From Amycolatopsis benzoatilytica AK 16/65 (GTDB taxonomy: Bacteria; Actinomycetota; Actinomycetes; Mycobacteriales; Pseudonocardiaceae), in the NCBI RefSeq assembly GCF_000383915.1, contig NZ_KB912942.1, forward strand, positions 1,186,506 to 1,250,505: DNA of 64,000 nt, given 5' to 3'. Position numbers and translations under genes: made by a program. Below the pieces are notes generated by a model, which saw only the letters and a list, made by a program, of their open reading frames with translations, did no database searches and was not told the origin of the DNA. Shown here one piece after another: positions 1 through 8,979 of the stretch. Position 1 is the stretch's first letter, and every line of letters begins with the position of its first letter.

Positions 1-1
1 C

Positions 2-2530
2 ATCTGGTACCAGAACCCGTTCGGGCCCGGTCTGCCGTCGATCCCGGTCGGCATCGACGCGCCCCGCCCGGACACGGGGCGCCCCGAGCCGCGGATCTTC
101 GAATACTCGGTCGGCTGGAACCTGCCGGGCAAGCACAACCGGCTGCTGCCGTGGAAGCTGCTGCGCGACGCCGCCGACTTCATCCCGCTGTTCCGGCGTT
201 GCATCGGGATCCGGCAGGACCGGATCGGCGCGCTCGACTGGGGCGTGCGGCTCACCAAAACCGCGATCCAGAACGCTGAACGCGACAACCCCGGCACGCC
301 GCGGGTCGAGCTGGAGCGGAAGCTCCGCGACGAGAACGCCGCCGCGATCGAACGCTGCGAGGCGTTCTGGCAGATGCCGGACCGTCGCAACCGGCGCGGC
401 TGGAACGCGTGGCTGCGGATTCTCCTCGAGGAAGTGTTCGTCGGGGACGCTCTCTCGATCTACCCCGTGTACACCTACGGCGGAGACCTGCACTCGCTGG
501 AAATCCTCGACGGCACCACGATCAAACCGCTGCTCGACGAGCGCGGCGGCCGGCCGCAGCCGCCGTTCCCGGCGTTCCAGCAGATCCTGTGGGGTTACCC
601 GCGGCGGGACCTGAGCATGGAGGTCGACGCGGACGGCGGCACCGGACCGTTGATGCCGTCCGACCAGCTGATTTACGAGCCGCGGAATCAGCGGGTGTGG
701 ACCCCGTACGGGCACAGCGCGGTCGAGCAGGCCCTGTCGGACGGTGAGCTGTACATGCACCGGCACCGGTGGATGACGCTCGAATACACCGCGGGCAGCA
801 TGCCGACGTCGCTGTTCGAGGTCGCGGCGGACGCGGGGTTGTCGCCGCAGCAGGTCGCGGAGCTGGAGCGGTATTTCAACGACCTGCACGCAGGCGACAG
901 CGCGCAGCGGCAGCATGTGAACTTCCTGCCGCCGGGGATCGTGCCAAGCAGGGAAGGCGGCGGGGTCGCCGAACGGTACAAGCCGGACTACGACCTGCAC
1001 CTGATCAAGCTCGTCGCGTCGCACTTCGACACGACGCTGCCGGAGCTCGGGTTCACCGAGACGAACGGGCTCGGGTCGTCGGGTTTCCACGAGGGCCAGG
1101 AAAACGTCCAGGACCGCAAAGATCAGTCCCTGATCAAATGGTTGAAGCGGCTCCTCACCGACGTCACTCGCACCCAGCTCGGCGCGCCTGACGAACTGGA
1201 GTTCTACTTCCTCGGCCTGGATGACGAGGACGAAGCCGCCGCGGACGACGTCGAGCAGGGACGCCTGAACGGCGGCGTCATCACCCTGAACGAGCGGCGC
1301 GACCGGCTCGGCCTGCCGCGCTACGAGTTCGACGAGGCGGACATGCCCGCCCTGTTCACGCAGCGCGGCCTCGTGTTCCTCGAAGGCGCGTCGAGCCTGG
1401 AGCCGGCGGGGACGTTCATCACGCCGCCGCAGGCGCCGCCGGGCTCGCCGAACCCGAACACCGCGGCGATCCAAGCCGACGAAACCGGTGCCGCGGGGGA
1501 CCAGGACGGGGATGCGAACCCGGCCGAGCCCGAACCGGCGCAGCAGAAACCGCCGACGAACGCCGCCGGGACCGAGGCGGCCAAGAAAGCGGAGCTGGCG
1601 GCGTACCGAAAGTTCGCGGCGAAGGGCACGCGGGCGCGGGAGTTCCGGTGGCAGCACCACACCCCGGCCGAGGTCGACGCGATCAAGGCAGGTGGTGTCG
1701 ACCCAAAAGGCCCGGTGGCCAAGGAATGGCCAGGGTGGAAGGTCGACCAGGCGGCCGCGAAGCTGTGGGGGAAACGCATTTCGGCGGCTTTGACTAGGGC
1801 AGTGGACGCCCAGACCATCGCAGCTGACTGGCGGCATGCCCGGAAAGCAGCCCCGATCTACCCCGGCCAGGTCGACGCACAGTCCTGGCTGGCGCAGAAC
1901 GGGGTCACGGTCACCGCGACCCTCCGCGGCGTGCTGCGGGACGTCTACACCGACGGCTACCTGATCGGGGACCGGTCCGCGGCCGCGCTGCTCGCCAACG
2001 TCGAACCCGACTGGGGATCGTGGACGCCGGGGGACACCGAAGCCGCACTCGACCTTCTCGCCGGGGACACGTCGCTGCAAGCCTTGCTCGAGCAAGCCGA
2101 CGTGACGATCACCTCGATCGCGGCTCATCGGATGGACGCGCTCGCGCTGGAGCTGGCGCGCGCGGTGGAGAACGGCGACAGCGCCGACACGCTCGCCGCG
2201 AACCTCGCCCGGGTGCTCGACGATCCGCGGTGGGCGCGGATGGTCGCCACCACCGAACTGAACCGGGCCATGTCGTCGGCCACCCTCAACCGGTACGCGC
2301 GCAACGGGATCGAAGCCGCGTACTGGATGACCGCCGAAGACGAACGGGTGTGCCCGGACTGCACCGGCAACGAAGACGCCGGCGCGATCCCGCTGTCCCA
2401 GCCGTTCCCGTCCGGCTCGTATCAACCCCCCGCGCACCCGGACTGCCGGTGCGCATTGGCCCCGATGGTCGTGGACATCAGCGAAGTAGACACCGCCGGA
2501 CTCTCGGCGGCGGACCTGGAGGAATCATGA
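2..2530 (+). CDS. Phage portal protein fused to MuF-like head morphogenesis domain (5' end cut by window)
   Basis: The frame is open from base 2 with no start codon before the window edge, so at least 842 residues are visible and the true start is upstream. The GTG at 245 is internal: the upstream residues (for example FGPGLPSIPVG and RIGALDWGVRL) are protein-like and continuous with it. The first ~480 residues look like a phage portal protein, the dodecameric DNA gate at the capsid vertex. A low-complexity Pro/Glu/Ala linker follows, then a C-terminal MuF/SPP1 gp7-like domain with the characteristic C-x2-C (VCPDC) and PAHPDCRC motifs. These two proteins are often separate neighbouring genes; here they are one chain. 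The stop overlaps the start of the protease gene (ATGA). Confidence 0.88.
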   Translation: MWYQNPFGPGLPSIPVGIDAPRPDTGRPEPRIFEYSVGWNLPGKHNRLLPWKLLRDAADFIPLFRRCIGIRQDRIGALDWGVRLTKTAIQNAERDNPGTPRVELERKLRDENAAAIERCEAFWQMPDRRNRRGWNAWLRILLEEVFVGDALSIYPVYTYGGDLHSLEILDGTTIKPLLDERGGRPQPPFPAFQQILWGYPRRDLSMEVDADGGTGPLMPSDQLIYEPRNQRVWTPYGHSAVEQALSDGELYMHRHRWMTLEYTAGSMPTSLFEVAADAGLSPQQVAELERYFNDLHAGDSAQRQHVNFLPPGIVPSREGGGVAERYKPDYDLHLIKLVASHFDTTLPELGFTETNGLGSSGFHEGQENVQDRKDQSLIKWLKRLLTDVTRTQLGAPDELEFYFLGLDDEDEAAADDVEQGRLNGGVITLNERRDRLGLPRYEFDEADMPALFTQRGLVFLEGASSLEPAGTFITPPQAPPGSPNPNTAAIQADETGAAGDQDGDANPAEPEPAQQKPPTNAAGTEAAKKAELAAYRKFAAKGTRAREFRWQHHTPAEVDAIKAGGVDPKGPVAKEWPGWKVDQAAAKLWGKRISAALTRAVDAQTIAADWRHARKAAPIYPGQVDAQSWLAQNGVTVTATLRGVLRDVYTDGYLIGDRSAAALLANVEPDWGSWTPGDTEAALDLLAGDTSLQALLEQADVTITSIAAHRMDALALELARAVENGDSADTLAANLARVLDDPRWARMVATTELNRAMSSATLNRYARNGIEAAYWMTAEDERVCPDCTGNEDAGAIPLSQPFPSGSYQPPAHPDCRCALAPMVVDISEVDTAGLSAADLEES

Positions 2531-3792
2531 GCACCACCACGGTGTACGCCGAGATCGTCAAGCACTACCGCGACGACGACGGGAACCTGATCGTCGAGGG
2601 CTCGGCAACGAACCCGTCCCTCGACCTCGACGACCAGATCTGCGACCCGACGTGGCTGAAGTCGGCCATGCCGGACTGGTTCGAGTGGGGCAACGTCCGC
2701 GAGCAGCACACCGCGATCGCGGCCGGTGTCGGCACCGACCTCACGCAGGACGGCGACAACTGGCTGCTCCGCTCGAAGGTCGTCGACCCGGTCTCGGCGA
2801 AAAAGGTCGAGAACGACGTCCTGAAGGGCTATTCGATCGGGATCAAGAACCCGCGGGTGATCACCGACAAGTCCGCGCCCGGCGGCCGGATCGTCGGCGG
2901 CCAGATCGTCGAGGTGTCCCTTGTGGACCGGCCGTGCAACCCGACGTGCACGCTGACCGTCACGAAGGCCGCGAAGCCGGGCAGCACAGTGAAAGCGGTC
3001 GACCTCGACCGCGACCACATGCTCGTCAAGGTCGAGGAATACGCCGAGCACCAGGACGACCGCGAAGCCGGTGCCGACAAGGCCGCTGACGCGGACGATA
3101 CGGCGACGGTCGAGCAGGAGCCGGACACGCCCCACCCGGCGCTCGCCGTGGTCGACGCGGTGAAGGCGCTCGGCGTCGACCTCGCGAAAGCCAGCCCCGA
3201 CGAGGACATCGCCTCGGCGCAGGAAGCGATCGCGATCATCGGCCGGATCATCGTCTCCGAGGCCCAGTCCCTCGCCGCCGGGCAGCTGTCCGACGCCTGC
3301 GATATCGACGAGCTGCTGTGCGTGGTCCGCGCGCTGAAGTGGTTCATGTGCCTCGAATCCGAAGAGGACGTCACCGCGCCGACTGGCGCCGACAACCTCG
3401 TGACCATCCCCCTCGCCGCCGAGCCGGACCAGCCCAAGAACGCCGAGCCCGACGCACCCAAGACCCCGGAACCCGACGCCGCCAAGGCGACCGGGCCGGA
3501 CAACCTCGCCGAACTGGTGAAGGCCGCAGTCACAGAGGTCATCTCTGCCTCAGAGGAGCGCATCAAGTCGCTCGAGGTGCAGCTGGCAAAGGTGCTCGCC
3601 ACGCCCGTCCCGGGAGGACCCGCCATCACCCGCCACGCGGACGCCGACGCAGCGGCCGCAGACCTCGCGAAGACCACCGAGGCCACACGGCTGACGCGGC
3701 TCGCGAACACGGTCACCGACCGGGAGATGGCCGCTTACTACCGGAACAAGGCCGCGCAGCTCACCGCCGCGCCGGCCAGCGAAGGAGCATGA
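2527..3792 (+). CDS. Prohead protease with C-terminal scaffold-like region
   Basis: 421 residues, starting at an ATG that overlaps the portal stop. The first ~150 residues match HK97/XkdF-type prohead serine proteases: candidate catalytic residues are His61 (REQHTAIA) and Ser103 (GYSIGI), and EVSLVDRPCNP is the typical family motif. The rest is acidic, Ala/Asp/Lys-rich and partly coiled-coil, like an internal scaffold that is cleaved during head maturation. Its place between portal and major capsid gene supports this. The protease is expected to process capsid precursors inside the prohead. Confidence 0.8.
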   Translation: MSTTTVYAEIVKHYRDDDGNLIVEGSATNPSLDLDDQICDPTWLKSAMPDWFEWGNVREQHTAIAAGVGTDLTQDGDNWLLRSKVVDPVSAKKVENDVLKGYSIGIKNPRVITDKSAPGGRIVGGQIVEVSLVDRPCNPTCTLTVTKAAKPGSTVKAVDLDRDHMLVKVEEYAEHQDDREAGADKAADADDTATVEQEPDTPHPALAVVDAVKALGVDLAKASPDEDIASAQEAIAIIGRIIVSEAQSLAAGQLSDACDIDELLCVVRALKWFMCLESEEDVTAPTGADNLVTIPLAAEPDQPKNAEPDAPKTPEPDAAKATGPDNLAELVKAAVTEVISASEERIKSLEVQLAKVLATPVPGGPAITRHADADAAAADLAKTTEATRLTRLANTVTDREMAAYYRNKAAQLTAAPASEGA

Positions 3793-3794
3793 CC

Positions 3795-5432
3795 ATGAGC
3801 ACCACCACCGTCCTGAAGGACGTTTTCGCCGACGCCGAAACCACGAAGGACGTCGGCGACCGGTTCGAGCGGTACAAGAACCTGCTCACCAAAGCGATCG
3901 AGCGCGGCGACTCCCGCAAGGACGGGTTCGCTCCGCGGGTCGGCATCGTCAAGGCCGGGAATTTCGACAGCCTCGCGCAGCGGGTCGCGGACATCACCAA
4001 GGGCCTCGACGCCGACGCTGCCGCGCAGTTGCAGACCACCCTCGGCGAGATGCGTGCCGACCTCGGCAAGGACATCACGTTCGCCGGGCCGCAGGGCCCT
4101 GGCGGCACCACGCAGCTGGTGCCGTACGACCTGGAGGCCCCGGCGAAGGAGATGTACCCGAAGTTCACGCCGATCCGGAACGAGCTGTCCCGGGTCCGCG
4201 GACAGGGCGCGGCGCGCGAGTACAAGCGCATCAACGGTGTCACGAACGCCGGTCTGGGCGGTGTCCCGGACATCAGCCCGTTCTTCAACTCGGAGTCGGA
4301 CTCCGGGACGCCGTCGTTCGGGTCGCTGACCCTGCGCCGCGGCAAGAAGATCCAGTACGCGGCGGACGACAAGGTCATCCCCTACGTCGAGATGTCCCTG
4401 TCGGACATGGTGACGTACAAGGCCCAGTTCGCCGGTGTCGGGTTCGAGGACGTGCGGCAGCTGTCGCAGCACTCGCTGCTGTGGTCGCACCTGCTCGGCG
4501 AGGAGAAGGCGCTGCTGTACGGCCGCGGCTCGAAGACGGGTTTCGTGGGTGCGATGACGCAGCCGGCGCAGCCGACGCTGTCGACCGCGACCACGGGCGG
4601 CACGATCGCGGCCGCGACGTACTCGGTGCGCATCACCGCCCGATCCGGGTTCGGCGAGACCGCCGCCACCGCGTCGGTCACCCAGGCCACCACCGGCAGC
4701 ACCAGCACCCTCACGGTGAACCTGCCCGCGGCGAACCTGCCGTTCGGCGCGAACATCTACATCGGACCGGCCGGTTCCGAGGTGTTGCAGGGCACCGGCA
4801 CCGCCGGGCAGGCTGTCGTGTTCACGTCCCTCGTGACCGGCACGGCCGCGGCACCGGCCGCCGACTCGTCCGCGGACGCGAACGGCTACGACGGTCTGCT
4901 GACGAACGCGCTCGCGCTCGGCACCTCGCCGCTGGCGCTGAACGCGAAGCTCGGCCAGGGCGTCTACACCACGCCGGGCGCAGAGTTCCAGCAGCAGTTC
5001 CTGGCGATGTGGAACGCGGTCTACGCGGACCCGGACGAGGTGTGGTCGACCGCCGCGGTGCGGAACGAGCTGGGCAACCAGCTGCTCGGGTCGTCCAGCA
5101 GCAACTACCGGATCGACCTCGGCGCGGCGCAGAACGGCAAGGTCATCGGCGAGATGGTCGCCGGGATCCTGAACCACGCCAGCCCGACCAGCAAGATGGT
5201 CGACCTGCGGGTGCACCCGTACATGCCGTCGGGCACCGCGCTGATCCGCTCCCGCACGCTGCCGTTCCCGGACAACAACGTCGGGGAAACCAGCCAGGTC
5301 GTCGCCGTGCAGGAGTACATGAGCGTGGATTGGCCGCAGATCCAGTTCACGTACGACCAGTCGACCTACTGGTTCGGGACGCTCGTCAACTACGCCCCGG
5401 CGTGGAACTCGGTCATCACCGGCATTCAGTGA
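3795..5432 (+). CDS. Major capsid protein with Ig-like/fibronectin-like insertion
   Basis: 545 residues from the ATG at 3795. A GAAGGAG ribosome site at 3781-3787 is well spaced for this start; an in-frame ATG at 3789 is too close to it. Position directly after the protease, together with the length, indicates the HK97-fold major capsid protein. Between about residues 255 and 355 there is a Thr/Ala/Gly-rich beta-type segment (TYSVRITARSGFGETAAT, NIYIGPAGSEVLQ) that looks like an immunoglobulin-like or fibronectin III-like domain inserted in the fold, probably displayed on the capsid surface. Flanking segments read as a normal capsid protein. Confidence 0.8.
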   Translation: MSTTTVLKDVFADAETTKDVGDRFERYKNLLTKAIERGDSRKDGFAPRVGIVKAGNFDSLAQRVADITKGLDADAAAQLQTTLGEMRADLGKDITFAGPQGPGGTTQLVPYDLEAPAKEMYPKFTPIRNELSRVRGQGAAREYKRINGVTNAGLGGVPDISPFFNSESDSGTPSFGSLTLRRGKKIQYAADDKVIPYVEMSLSDMVTYKAQFAGVGFEDVRQLSQHSLLWSHLLGEEKALLYGRGSKTGFVGAMTQPAQPTLSTATTGGTIAAATYSVRITARSGFGETAATASVTQATTGSTSTLTVNLPAANLPFGANIYIGPAGSEVLQGTGTAGQAVVFTSLVTGTAAAPAADSSADANGYDGLLTNALALGTSPLALNAKLGQGVYTTPGAEFQQQFLAMWNAVYADPDEVWSTAAVRNELGNQLLGSSSSNYRIDLGAAQNGKVIGEMVAGILNHASPTSKMVDLRVHPYMPSGTALIRSRTLPFPDNNVGETSQVVAVQEYMSVDWPQIQFTYDQSTYWFGTLVNYAPAWNSVITGIQ

Positions 5433-5444
5433 TCCACGTGCGTT

Positions 5445-5475
5445 GAGCAGCCCGGGCCCCGTGTCGGGGCTGCTC
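5445..5475 (+). terminator. Hairpin after major capsid gene
   Basis: The sequence GAGCAGCCC ... GGGCTGCTC forms a stem of about nine pairs just after the capsid stop codon. No T-run follows, so it may attenuate transcription or stabilise the abundant capsid mRNA rather than end it fully. Confidence 0.5.
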
Positions 5476-5502
5476 GGCGTGCCCGAACGAAAGGTGTCCA
5501 CT

Positions 5503-5760
5503 GTGGACACGGTGCGTGTGTGCGCTCCGGACGGTGCGCAACGTGAGGTCGACGGCGTCACCGGCGCCCGCTACCGCTCCAGCGACGGCGTGTACGACAT
5601 GCACCCCGCCGACGCCGCCGCCTTCCGCAAGATCGGCGCGTTCACCCCGAATCTGGCCGGCGCATCCACGCGCGGCGGATACCGCTGCGGCCGCTGCGGT
5701 TTCGGGTCCTGGTTCGTCACCTGCGGCCGCTGCGGCGGCCCCTGCTCGAAGGAGTCCTGA
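5503..5760 (+). CDS. Small zinc-ribbon phage head-region protein
   Basis: 85 residues from a GTG at 5503, chosen because AAGGTG lies about six bases upstream; an in-frame GTG at 5494 is the alternative. The N-terminal half resembles short phage proteins found after the capsid gene (YDMHPADAAAFRKIGAF). The C-terminus holds two CxxC pairs (YRCGRCGF and VTCGRCGGPC), a probable zinc ribbon. The function is unknown; location suggests head completion or a packaged accessory protein. The stop overlaps the next start (TGATG). Confidence 0.65.
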   Translation: MDTVRVCAPDGAQREVDGVTGARYRSSDGVYDMHPADAAAFRKIGAFTPNLAGASTRGGYRCGRCGFGSWFVTCGRCGGPCSKES

Positions 5761-6035
5761 TGCCGGAAGACCACCGCGCCCTCTACGAAGCGGGCACCGT
5801 CGCCGATCTCGCTGCCGAGCTCAACTCGCGCGGCCTGTCGGCGAAGGGCGACAAGCCGGACCTCGTCGACCGGCTGCTCGAACACGACGCCGCGCAGGCA
5901 CCTGCCGATCCGGGCGGTGACCAGCCGCCTGCTGACGACTCGGACGGCGAGATCTGCGGCGCCTGCTGGCCGGAAGGGTGGCCCGGCGACGACTCCGCCG
6001 CCACCTGCGCGCACGGCAGCTGGACCCGGGCGTAA
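5760..6035 (+). CDS. SAP-domain small phage protein
   Basis: 91 residues, with a start overlapping the upstream stop. Residues ~12-42 (TVADLAAELNSRGLSAKG, then DLVDRLLEH) match the SAP helix-extension-helix motif, a short DNA-binding fold. The tail is acidic, with CGACWPEGWPGD at the end. SAP proteins of this size sit between capsid and connector genes in several actinophages. The exact role is unknown; DNA contact at the head vertex is a reasonable inference. Confidence 0.65.
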   Translation: MPEDHRALYEAGTVADLAAELNSRGLSAKGDKPDLVDRLLEHDAAQAPADPGGDQPPADDSDGEICGACWPEGWPGDDSAATCAHGSWTRA

Positions 6036-6045
6036 GAGGACGTTC

Positions 6046-6192
6046 GTGAAGCACCCGCGCCGCGGCGTGCACGCGAAGCACAAGGGTGCCCACGTCCGCC
6101 ACAAGGCCATTCACAGCCACGAGCATCCGCATCGCGGCAGCCACATGAAACGCGGGCACACCGCACACCGCCGAACCAGCAGACGGAGGTGA
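6046..6192 (+). CDS. Tiny His/Lys/Arg-rich basic protein
   Basis: 48 residues from a GTG at 6046 with an AAGAGGA ribosome site five bases upstream; it ends just before the connector gene. About half of the residues are His, Arg or Lys (HKGAHVRHKAIHSHEHPHR), with no acidic residue except one Glu. It is likely to bind nucleic acid or metal. I recognise no family. Good ribosome site, tight packing and in-phase location make it a probable real gene despite its size. Confidence 0.5.
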   Translation: MKHPRRGVHAKHKGAHVRHKAIHSHEHPHRGSHMKRGHTAHRRTSRRR

Positions 6193-6195
6193 GCC

Positions 6196-7104
6196 GTGCT
6201 GATCCTCCCGTACGTCACCAACGCATCGTTCAAGGCGTACCCGACGTTCCTCGAGGTCGCGAACCTGCGGTCCGGTGATCCGATCCTCGCCGACCAGGAC
6301 GCCGAGCTGTACAACATCCTCCTCAAGGCCAGCGCGATGGCGGACCGGTACGTCGAGCTCGGCGTTTCGTCGGGCAACGCCGCTACGGGCACCCTCACCG
6401 CGCACTCGCGCACCGAGAACGCCCGCGTCCGGACCCGCTACGACGGCCGGATCTCCTACCACCCCGACCATTCCCCGGTCACCGCCATGACCGCGCTCTC
6501 GACCGGCTACTCGCCGAACTCGTTGAACCCGGTGACGGATCTGTCGAATTTCTGGGTGGAGGACGGGAAACAGATCGTCGGCTACCCCGGAGGCGTCACG
6601 TCGCCGGGTTTCGGGGCGTTGCAGTTCGGATCGGTCGTCGCGGCCGGCGACCTCTACGCGCAGTGGACCTACACCTCGGGGTTCTCCAATACGCTGCTCG
6701 CCGCGGACGTCGCGCAGGGGGCGACGTCCGTGACCGTGCAGGACGCCACCGGGCTCGCTGCCGGGCAGGTGCTGCGGATCTGGGACCCGGGCCACGAAGA
6801 GGCCGTCACCATCGCCGGGACCTACACGACAGGGTCGACGACGGTGCCGCTCACCGGCGGCCTGAAGAATGCGCACACCGGCACCGCGACCGTGCCGGTC
6901 GGGATCTCCGCGGTTCCCGCGGATCTCCATCTCGCGGTGATCTTCTACGCCGCCGCGCTGCTTCAGCGGCCGGACAGCGAATCGGAGGACGTGTTCCCGT
7001 CCGCGCGGGTCAAGTCGAACGCGCGTGTCGGCGGGTCGACGGACGGGTCCGGGTTCGTCACCGAGGCCGAGCGGCTCCTCGAACCGTACCGGCGGGTCCG
7101 CTGA
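6196..7104 (+). CDS. Head-tail connector / adaptor protein
   Basis: 302 residues from a GTG at 6196, preceded by GGAGGT. The N-terminus (ADQDAELYNILLKASAMADRYV) is an alpha-helical pattern typical of gp6-like head-tail adaptors. The middle is beta-rich and Thr/Gly-rich (GATSVTVQDATGLAAGQVL), followed by a helical C-terminus (LHLAVIFYAAALLQRPDSESED). Longer than a minimal adaptor because of the beta insertion. Position between capsid and tail genes fits the neck. The call is from pattern and order rather than a definite motif. Confidence 0.6.
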   Translation: MLILPYVTNASFKAYPTFLEVANLRSGDPILADQDAELYNILLKASAMADRYVELGVSSGNAATGTLTAHSRTENARVRTRYDGRISYHPDHSPVTAMTALSTGYSPNSLNPVTDLSNFWVEDGKQIVGYPGGVTSPGFGALQFGSVVAAGDLYAQWTYTSGFSNTLLAADVAQGATSVTVQDATGLAAGQVLRIWDPGHEEAVTIAGTYTTGSTTVPLTGGLKNAHTGTATVPVGISAVPADLHLAVIFYAAALLQRPDSESEDVFPSARVKSNARVGGSTDGSGFVTEAERLLEPYRRVR

Positions 7105-7667
7105 TGTCCTCCGTGAACACCATCGACCAGGTGTGCCGGTACTTCGGCGGCGCCTACGACGCGACCACCCGCACCTACCGGACCCCGCAGCTCGCAGTGT
7201 CCGGTTTGGACGGTCCGATCGTGCGCCGGTCGCCGCCGCGCAGCGACGACCACAACACCGACTACCACCAGACCGGCGCGACGCCCGGCTCGATGGGCTG
7301 TCAAATGCAGGTCCAGATGCTGCGCGGCGAAGAGAAACGTGTCGCCGTCGCCGGAGCCGTCTCAGGTCTGAAACACGTGTCGTGGACGGTGAATCTCCAT
7401 TCGTTCGTGCGGTCGACGACGGGGTTCGTGGAGGACCTGGCCGACGTCATGTACGCGCTGCTCGACGCGATCCGCACGCACATCGAAGCCGACCGGACCT
7501 TGGGGACCGGCGGATTCGAAGCCGGGTACGGGGTCGGGTTGCAGGCCGGGGAAGGCGGCGACCCGTGGCTCCGCTGGGAAGGCCCGTTCATGGAGTCCAC
7601 CCCGAAGGGCCTGTCCAAGGGCTACCTGCTCGTCGAATTCGACTGCGACCAGTACATCCAAGCGTGA
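7104..7667 (+). CDS. Neck / tail-terminator region protein, unknown family
   Basis: 187 residues; the ATG overlaps the stop of the connector gene (TGATG). I see no definite motif. A mid-region helix (VEDLADVMYALLDAIRTHIEA) and an ordered beta-rich remainder are compatible with the minor capsid, head-closure or tail-terminator proteins usually coded between connector and tail tube. Function is inferred only from position. Confidence 0.5.
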   Translation: MSSVNTIDQVCRYFGGAYDATTRTYRTPQLAVSGLDGPIVRRSPPRSDDHNTDYHQTGATPGSMGCQMQVQMLRGEEKRVAVAGAVSGLKHVSWTVNLHSFVRSTTGFVEDLADVMYALLDAIRTHIEADRTLGTGGFEAGYGVGLQAGEGGDPWLRWEGPFMESTPKGLSKGYLLVEFDCDQYIQA

Positions 7668-7681
7668 GAGAGGTGTCCACT

Positions 7682-7930
7682 GTGGAATACCGCTACAGCG
7701 GCGAGGAGCGGGTCTACGTGGACCGGGCTCTCGTCGTTTCCGACGGCGACGTCGTCGACTGGCCCGAGCCGCCCGACGACGGGCATTGGACGCCGGTCGC
7801 GCCTGGCGAAGAGAACAAGGCCCCGGACAACGGCAGCAACGACGAGCAGCACGAGAACGAGCCGCCCGCCGACGCGACCACGACCACCGAAGCCCCGGCG
7901 GACGCCGTGGCCCAGCACACCGAGGAGTGA
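7682..7930 (+). CDS. Small acidic phage protein
   Basis: 82 residues from a GTG at 7682 (in-frame GTG at 7673 possible). The first ~45 residues form a compact domain (YRYSGEERVYVDRALVVSDGD); the rest is a disordered Asp/Glu/Thr/Ala-rich tail. It lies just before the tail tube gene. The 16 bases over its start are identical to those over the start of the 5503 gene, suggesting the same translation-initiation arrangement. No function can be assigned. Confidence 0.5.
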   Translation: MEYRYSGEERVYVDRALVVSDGDVVDWPEPPDDGHWTPVAPGEENKAPDNGSNDEQHENEPPADATTTTEAPADAVAQHTEE

Positions 7931-7933
7931 CCG

Positions 7934-8947
7934 GTGCCTACTCCAGCCACGTTCACCAGCTACAAGCAGTTCCTCGGCGTCGCCAAGGAAACGCAGCAGG
8001 GGACCGCTGTCGCGATGACCGCGACGATCCCCGTCGAGAAGCTCGACTTCGAGGACAAGCCCGTGTTCCTCGACGACAAGGCGATGCGCGGCAGCATGGT
8101 CGAGTCGTACGGGAAGCAGGCCGGTGTCATCAAGACCGATTTCTCGTTCTCCGGCCCGGTTTTCGGGGATACGCTCGGTTGGCTGCTCGGCAACATCCTC
8201 GGCGACCTCACCACCACGGGTGCCAGCGCGCCGTTCACGCACGCGTTCTCGACGCTGAACTCCGGCAACGGGCAGCCGACGTCGCACACGTTCACGCAGT
8301 ACACCGGAACCACCGCGAGCACCGGCACCCGGCAGTGGCCGGGCGCGTGCCTGTCGGAACTCACGCTGAAGTGGAACGCGGAGTCGCAGCTGTTCACCTA
8401 CGACGCGAAGGGCTCGTGCTGGCCCTCGATCATCGCCGCGGCGACGCCGACGAGCGCGCCGTCGACCGTGACGCCGATCGCGTCCTGGCGCGGGCAGCTC
8501 GGCGTCGGCGGCCCCGCCACCGGCGGCACTCTCGCGCTCAACGTGACCGACGGCGAGATCGCGATCAAGCGTGTCGTAGAGCCGGTGTTCACCACCCAGA
8601 ACGCGCAGACCCCGTACATCATCCAGCGCGGTGCCGTGTCCGCCAGCGGGAAGCTGAACTTCATCGCGAAGGACGAAACCCCGTACCTGAACATGGTCAA
8701 CAACACCCAGCCGCAGTTGCAACTGATCGTCAGCAACGGATTGACCGGTGCCGCGCAGGTGCAGTGCCAGGTGGATGTCCAGCAGGGCGCGTTCGTCACC
8801 GCCAAATACGACAGCGGGAAGAGCGCGATCGCCTACCAGACCACGTTCGATGCGGTCGCCAACACCACCAACGCCGGCACCAGCGGCGGGTTCTCGCCGC
8901 TGAAGGCGACGCTCACCAACGCGATCGCCGCCGGCACGTACGTCTGA
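7934..8947 (+). CDS. Major tail (tube) protein
   Basis: 337 residues from a GTG at 7934. The N-terminus (ATFTSYKQFLGVAKETQQGT) is the typical opening of actinophage tail tube subunits ('gvakEtt.GTa'), followed by beta-rich sequence (GVIKTDFSFSGPVFGDTLGWLLG). Position directly before the tail assembly chaperone and tape measure genes is the standard siphovirus order. It should polymerise around the tape measure to build the tail tube. Confidence 0.8.
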   Translation: MPTPATFTSYKQFLGVAKETQQGTAVAMTATIPVEKLDFEDKPVFLDDKAMRGSMVESYGKQAGVIKTDFSFSGPVFGDTLGWLLGNILGDLTTTGASAPFTHAFSTLNSGNGQPTSHTFTQYTGTTASTGTRQWPGACLSELTLKWNAESQLFTYDAKGSCWPSIIAAATPTSAPSTVTPIASWRGQLGVGGPATGGTLALNVTDGEIAIKRVVEPVFTTQNAQTPYIIQRGAVSASGKLNFIAKDETPYLNMVNNTQPQLQLIVSNGLTGAAQVQCQVDVQQGAFVTAKYDSGKSAIAYQTTFDAVANTTNAGTSGGFSPLKATLTNAIAAGTYV

Positions 8948-8979
8948 CCGGCCGGTCAGCAGTTGAAGGGACGGATTCA

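Noticed and set aside
245..250. GTG at 245 as the start of the portal gene
   Set aside because: The frame is open and protein-like back to base 2, so the gene starts outside the window.
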